Source of the DNA: a virus
Strand: one strand, 5' to 3'
DNA: 24,124 nucleotides
Virus record (IMG/VR): IMGVR_UViG_3300036828_000073
Span: 1 to 24,124 of that record
Shown here: positions 21,405 through 24,124 of the stretch, in pieces
How the letters are laid out: each line of letters opens with the position of its first letter
Position numbering within the stretch: position 1 is the stretch's first letter
Translations under genes and position numbers: made by a program
Notes under the pieces: generated by a model
The model's database searches: none
What the model saw: the letters and a program-made list of their open reading frames with translations, nothing else
Told to the model about the DNA's origin: nothing

Positions 21405-21794
21405 GTGGCCGAGGAGGAGCCGGAGGAGTTCCGGCACACCCACTGGTACGACCCGATTGGTTGGGATCGCTTCGATCCTCGTCCCCACCCCGGTAGCGGA
21501 ACCATCAGCCCCGGCTCCCCCGTGCAACGTGTCGGGGCCATGGGTCCGGGCCGGGGTGGGGGCAAGCTCGGCTTCATCCACGTCCGCGACCAGTTCGGCA
21601 ACAACCAGTCGGTGGCCAGGGGGAGCCTCAAGTCCAAGAACAAGTACTCGGCCGAGATGGCGAAGGAGAAGGAGGGGATGATCAACCCGCCGTCGCGCTT
21701 CAATCATCCCGAACTCAACGAGCAGGCCGAGGCCATCCACGAGCAGTACTTCCATGACCGGCGCGGCGAGGGTCGCCGGGACCGGCCGATGTAA
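21405..21794 (+). CDS. Hypothetical protein of the structural module
   Basis: A 129-aa protein from GTG 21405, three bases after the previous stop, without its own clear ribosome binding site, so translation is probably coupled. It is acidic at the start (EEEPEEF), then His/Trp/Asp rich (HTHWYDPIGWDRFDPRPHPG), Gly rich in the middle, and charged at the end. The segment LGFIHVRDQFGNNQSVARGS may form strands. It shares a base with the next start (TAATG). Function not recognised. Confidence 0.65.
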   Translation: MAEEEPEEFRHTHWYDPIGWDRFDPRPHPGSGTISPGSPVQRVGAMGPGRGGGKLGFIHVRDQFGNNQSVARGSLKSKNKYSAEMAKEKEGMINPPSRFNHPELNEQAEAIHEQYFHDRRGEGRRDRPM

Positions 21795-23173
21795 TGGCTC
21801 GTCGTACTGCCAGTGTGGAGTGGGACGCCAGCAAGGCCCCGCCGACCGAGGTCAAGAAGGCCCGTAACGCGGGACGCCAGTTCGGCCAGACCAAGGTCTC
21901 CCAAGCCGCAGCCAGACGGGCCACGCGGGTGGCCGAGGTGGCCACTCAGACGCGGGCGTCAGTGCGCCGGAGGGCAGGCTGGGAACGTAGTACCGAAGGC
22001 CAGAAGCGCACCCGTGACGTGGTCGACTACGCCACTGAACAGCACAACAAGCTGGCCCGTGAACGACCCGAACTCGGCCTCACCCCCCAGAAGCGGTTGA
22101 AGCTCAGTCCCCGCCAGGCGTACGAGCATTACGGCTTCGGTGAGCACCCGGTCGGTCCCACCATGCACGACGTGCAGATACCGGGTCTGGAGGATCCGCA
22201 CGCTCTGCCCCGACCCAAGCGGTGGGAGGAGCACACCCCGCGTGAACGCGAGGACATCGCCAAGCGGGTCAAGGCCAAGAGCGGAGCGACCCCGGAGTCC
22301 ATGGAGCGCGCCTTCGGTTCGCAACTCGACCAGGGCTACCTGCGCGCCCGCCAGGCCGGGGCCAACGAGCCACACTCCCAGAACTTCTACACCCACGGCG
22401 AGGCAGCGGAACGGCTGCGGACCACCAGCCGTCGCGAGAACGTGCCGCTAGGCCTGGTGGCCGCGGTCAACGCCGACACCTCCCCCAACATGAAGTTCAA
22501 ATACCAGTACAAGAGCGGCCAAGTCCGCTACCCCAACGCAGAGCAGGCGGAGCACATCATCAACCAGGTCGGAGCGGGTAAGCGCCCAAGCTCGGTCACC
22601 AAGAAGGGGCTGAGCGGTCACGCCCTCAGCGGGTTCGACACCAACTTCAAAAAGGCAGTCAAGCGCGCCCACCAGGTGATCCGTCACGGCAAGTCCGTCT
22701 CGGAGACCTACCTGGGCACCGGCACCGGATCCGGCTTCGGCCCCAAGACCGCGGCCTACCACAACGCCTGGCTGACCGGCACCCCCCAGTTCTTCGTCTC
22801 CGACGTCCACAGCGGCGGTGGCGGAATGCTCCCCCACCTCAACGCCGGGAAGCCCCTGCTGCTCGATGAGAAGGGCAACGTCCGCAAGCGGTCCAGTGGC
22901 AAAGAAGCTCGTGACAAATCGGAGCGGGAGAAAGCCATAGAGACCTCCGGCTTCCACGCCATGTCCGACTACGCCTCCCGCCAGGCGATGGAGAAGCGAG
23001 GACTCAGCCGGATCCCCCAGGCCCAGGCCACCCAATGGGGAGAAGAGCAGATCCGCCGTCACGAGACAGCCACCGATCCACGGGTGAGGGCAGCGTTCCC
23101 CAGCCACGAGCAGGCGTATCCGTCCATCGCTCATCCCGCCCAGATCCATCCCGACCAACAGAGGTTGTTCTGA
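21794..23173 (+). CDS. Phage protein with a DNA-glycosylase-like (HhH-GPD) motif, DUF7178-like
   Basis: A 459-aa protein. The first 110 residues are basic and helical. The middle has VPLGLVAAVNADTSPNMKF, then a FDTNFKKAVKRAHQVIRHGK segment, then GFGPKTAAYHNAW and FFVSDVHS. The order A(V)xAxxSP, N..KA, GxGPKTxAxxxN, VxxDxH is one I know from a phage family (I believe DUF7178, unchecked). It also resembles the helix-hairpin-helix plus catalytic Asp of endonuclease III-type glycosylases (GVGRKTA...VDTHV). The C-terminal 110 residues are charged. It lies two small genes before the portal, so it may be a virion or packaging protein that touches DNA. ATG 21794 shares a base with the previous stop. 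Confidence 0.65.
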   Translation: MARRTASVEWDASKAPPTEVKKARNAGRQFGQTKVSQAAARRATRVAEVATQTRASVRRRAGWERSTEGQKRTRDVVDYATEQHNKLARERPELGLTPQKRLKLSPRQAYEHYGFGEHPVGPTMHDVQIPGLEDPHALPRPKRWEEHTPREREDIAKRVKAKSGATPESMERAFGSQLDQGYLRARQAGANEPHSQNFYTHGEAAERLRTTSRRENVPLGLVAAVNADTSPNMKFKYQYKSGQVRYPNAEQAEHIINQVGAGKRPSSVTKKGLSGHALSGFDTNFKKAVKRAHQVIRHGKSVSETYLGTGTGSGFGPKTAAYHNAWLTGTPQFFVSDVHSGGGGMLPHLNAGKPLLLDEKGNVRKRSSGKEARDKSEREKAIETSGFHAMSDYASRQAMEKRGLSRIPQAQATQWGEEQIRRHETATDPRVRAAFPSHEQAYPSIAHPAQIHPDQQRLF

Positions 23174-23403
23174 TGTCCTACATCCAAAACGTTCCCGTCG
23201 AGTACATGGACGTCCAGTCGCTGTGGAACGACCGGCGCGATCCGCACGCCAACCCCATGTCTAAGTCGCCTCGCCGGGAGGAACCGCGAGGGAAAAGCAA
23301 CGGTATGGCCAAGGCCGTCGAGGACCTGTTTCACCCCGGTGCCGAGGACACCAAGGCGAGCTACAAGCTGGCCGACAAGCGGCTCTACGAAGGACAGAAG
23401 TGA
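23173..23403 (+). CDS. Small hypothetical protein
   Basis: A 76-aa protein. ATG 23173 shares a base with the previous stop (TGATG) and begins MSYIQNVPVEYMDVQSLWND; an open frame extending upstream to 23035 is out-of-frame shadow of the glycosylase-like gene. The middle is basic (SKSPRREEPRGKSNG) and the end, MAKAVEDLFHPGAEDTKASY, is helical. It overlaps the next gene as GTGA. Function unknown. Confidence 0.68.
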   Translation: MSYIQNVPVEYMDVQSLWNDRRDPHANPMSKSPRREEPRGKSNGMAKAVEDLFHPGAEDTKASYKLADKRLYEGQK

Positions 23404-23585
23404 CGACGACCGAGTCGAACTTGACCTGGTTGCAGCCCCGCCGTGCAGCAATGGCGGCGTCATCGTCGTCCCAGCAGTACAAGCAGGCCCAGGCTCGTGC
23501 CGCCCAGGCCATTGCTGTCCGTAAGCGTCTCCCCCGCACGCAGCAGGACTTCTACCAGCAACGGCTGACCACGCCACCTCGATAG
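23400..23585 (+). CDS. Small Gln/Ala-rich hypothetical protein
   Basis: A 61-aa protein. GTG 23400 overlaps the previous stop as GTGA, and the stop TAG is directly followed by the portal ATG. The sequence is rich in Gln, Ala, Ser and Arg (SSSSQQYKQAQARAAQAIAV), probably one helix with flexible ends. No family recognised. Tight packing on both sides supports it as a gene. Confidence 0.6.
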   Translation: MTTTESNLTWLQPRRAAMAASSSSQQYKQAQARAAQAIAVRKRLPRTQQDFYQQRLTTPPR

Positions 23586-24124
23586 ATGGCCATTCAGTTC
23601 CAGTCGCCTAGCTATCGGGCGGCAAGCTCAGACCTAACTATTCAGATCAGTCCGCTCGGTTTGGTCGAGCTAGCTGACGAAGAGTTTGAGGTCCACGGGC
23701 CGCGCCTGAACCGCTACGCCATGAACTGGGCCTTCTACCTCGGCTACCACTGGGCGCAGCGCCCCGATCTGGGTGAGCCGCAGTTGACGTTCAACTACAC
23801 CAGGGCGTTGTCGGACTTCACCACCAACTTCGTCTTCGGCAAAGGCGTCGGCTTCCGCTCGCCGTCGGCCACCGCCGCCATCGTGCCCACCCGGCTGCAA
23901 CGGATCTGGGAGGTGGACAACAAGAAAGAGTCCTTGCTGTGGGAGTCCGGGGCCATGGGATCGGTGACCGGTGACTGCTTCGTGAAGGTGGCCTACGAGG
24001 AAGCGTGGCAAGATCCTTCGGGGATGCCACATCCGGGCAGGGTGCGGATTTTGCCCCTTAACTCTGCGTTCTGCTTCCCGGAGTGGCATCCCCACGATAG
24101 GAATCGGCTGATCCGGTTCAAGCT
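23586..24124 (+). CDS. Portal protein, truncated by the window edge (C-terminus missing)
   Basis: The frame from ATG 23586 runs open to the right edge for 179 codons. It shows FNYTRALSDFTTNFVFGKGV, LWESGAMGSVTGDCFVKVAY and GRVRILPLNSAFCFPEWHPH, followed by DRNRLIRFK. This series is typical of actinophage portal proteins of the SPP1-gp6-like type. Portals form the dodecameric ring at one capsid vertex where terminase docks and DNA enters. The order terminase, small genes, portal is common in tailed phages. The start directly follows the previous stop. Capsid protease and major capsid protein would be expected next, outside the window. Confidence 0.9.
   Translation, partial: MAIQFQSPSYRAASSDLTIQISPLGLVELADEEFEVHGPRLNRYAMNWAFYLGYHWAQRPDLGEPQLTFNYTRALSDFTTNFVFGKGVGFRSPSATAAIVPTRLQRIWEVDNKKESLLWESGAMGSVTGDCFVKVAYEEAWQDPSGMPHPGRVRILPLNSAFCFPEWHPHDRNRLIRFK

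Noticed and set aside
1-24124. tRNA genes, CRISPR arrays, insertion sequences, integrase or attachment site
   Set aside because: No cloverleaf, regular spaced repeat, transposase or integrase motif was noticed on either strand. A tRNA scan was not possible here.

Overview
The window reads as part of the genome of a tailed double-stranded DNA phage (or prophage) of a high-GC actinobacterium. The evidence is a large terminase and the start of a portal gene, a phage-encoded replisome, and two WhiB-like iron-sulfur regulators, a family confined to Actinobacteria and their phages. Genes are packed head to tail with ATGA, GTGA or TGATG overlaps. No tRNA, rRNA, integrase, insertion sequence or CRISPR array was seen.

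Layout. Positions 1 to about 18,617 form one leftward (minus-strand) block, transcribed from right to left. It opens with a replication-initiation set: a winged-helix protein (17,781-18,617), a WhiB-like protein, a DnaC-type loader ATPase, an unknown protein, a DnaB-type helicase and a CHC2/Toprim primase, then an SNF2-type helicase. From about 12,510 down to about 8,890 lies a stretch of visibly lower GC. It holds an HTH protein, an NGQHR (ParB/DndB-like) protein, a zinc-ribbon protein, an unknown protein and a SLOG/YspA-like protein, and it looks accessory. Beyond it are a conserved hypothetical, a MerR-like HTH protein, a small hypothetical and a putative ssDNA-binding protein, two back-to-back RNA hairpins, DNA polymerase I with an unusual zinc-finger insertion, several small zinc-ribbon or lysine-rich proteins and a wHTH protein. 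The block ends with recombination genes: RecA, a Holliday-junction-resolvase-like nuclease, a second WhiB-like protein encoded in an overlapping frame, and a Cas4/AddB-like exonuclease. A truncated hypothetical gene runs off the left edge.

Positions 18,618-19,031 are a divergent control region. It has a good leftward promoter candidate (TTGACA, 17-bp spacer, CATGGT) overlapped by a perfect palindrome, plus two other inverted repeats. From 19,032 the structural module runs rightward: terminase large subunit, five small or unknown genes (one of 459 aa with a DNA-glycosylase-like motif), and a portal gene cut by the right edge. One lone leftward gene (20,617-20,877) sits between the terminase and the next rightward gene. 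It has its own -10 hexamer just before the ATG.

Together the leftward genes could supply origin recognition, helicase loading, unwinding, priming, synthesis and recombination. The WhiB-like proteins may redirect host transcription. The rightward genes package and build the virion. The best candidates for new biology are the zinc finger inside the polymerase proofreading domain, the WhiB frame nested across two nuclease genes, the paired hairpins before polA, the low-GC accessory block, and the glycosylase-like protein in the structural module. All functional calls come from reading motifs by eye; no database search was run.
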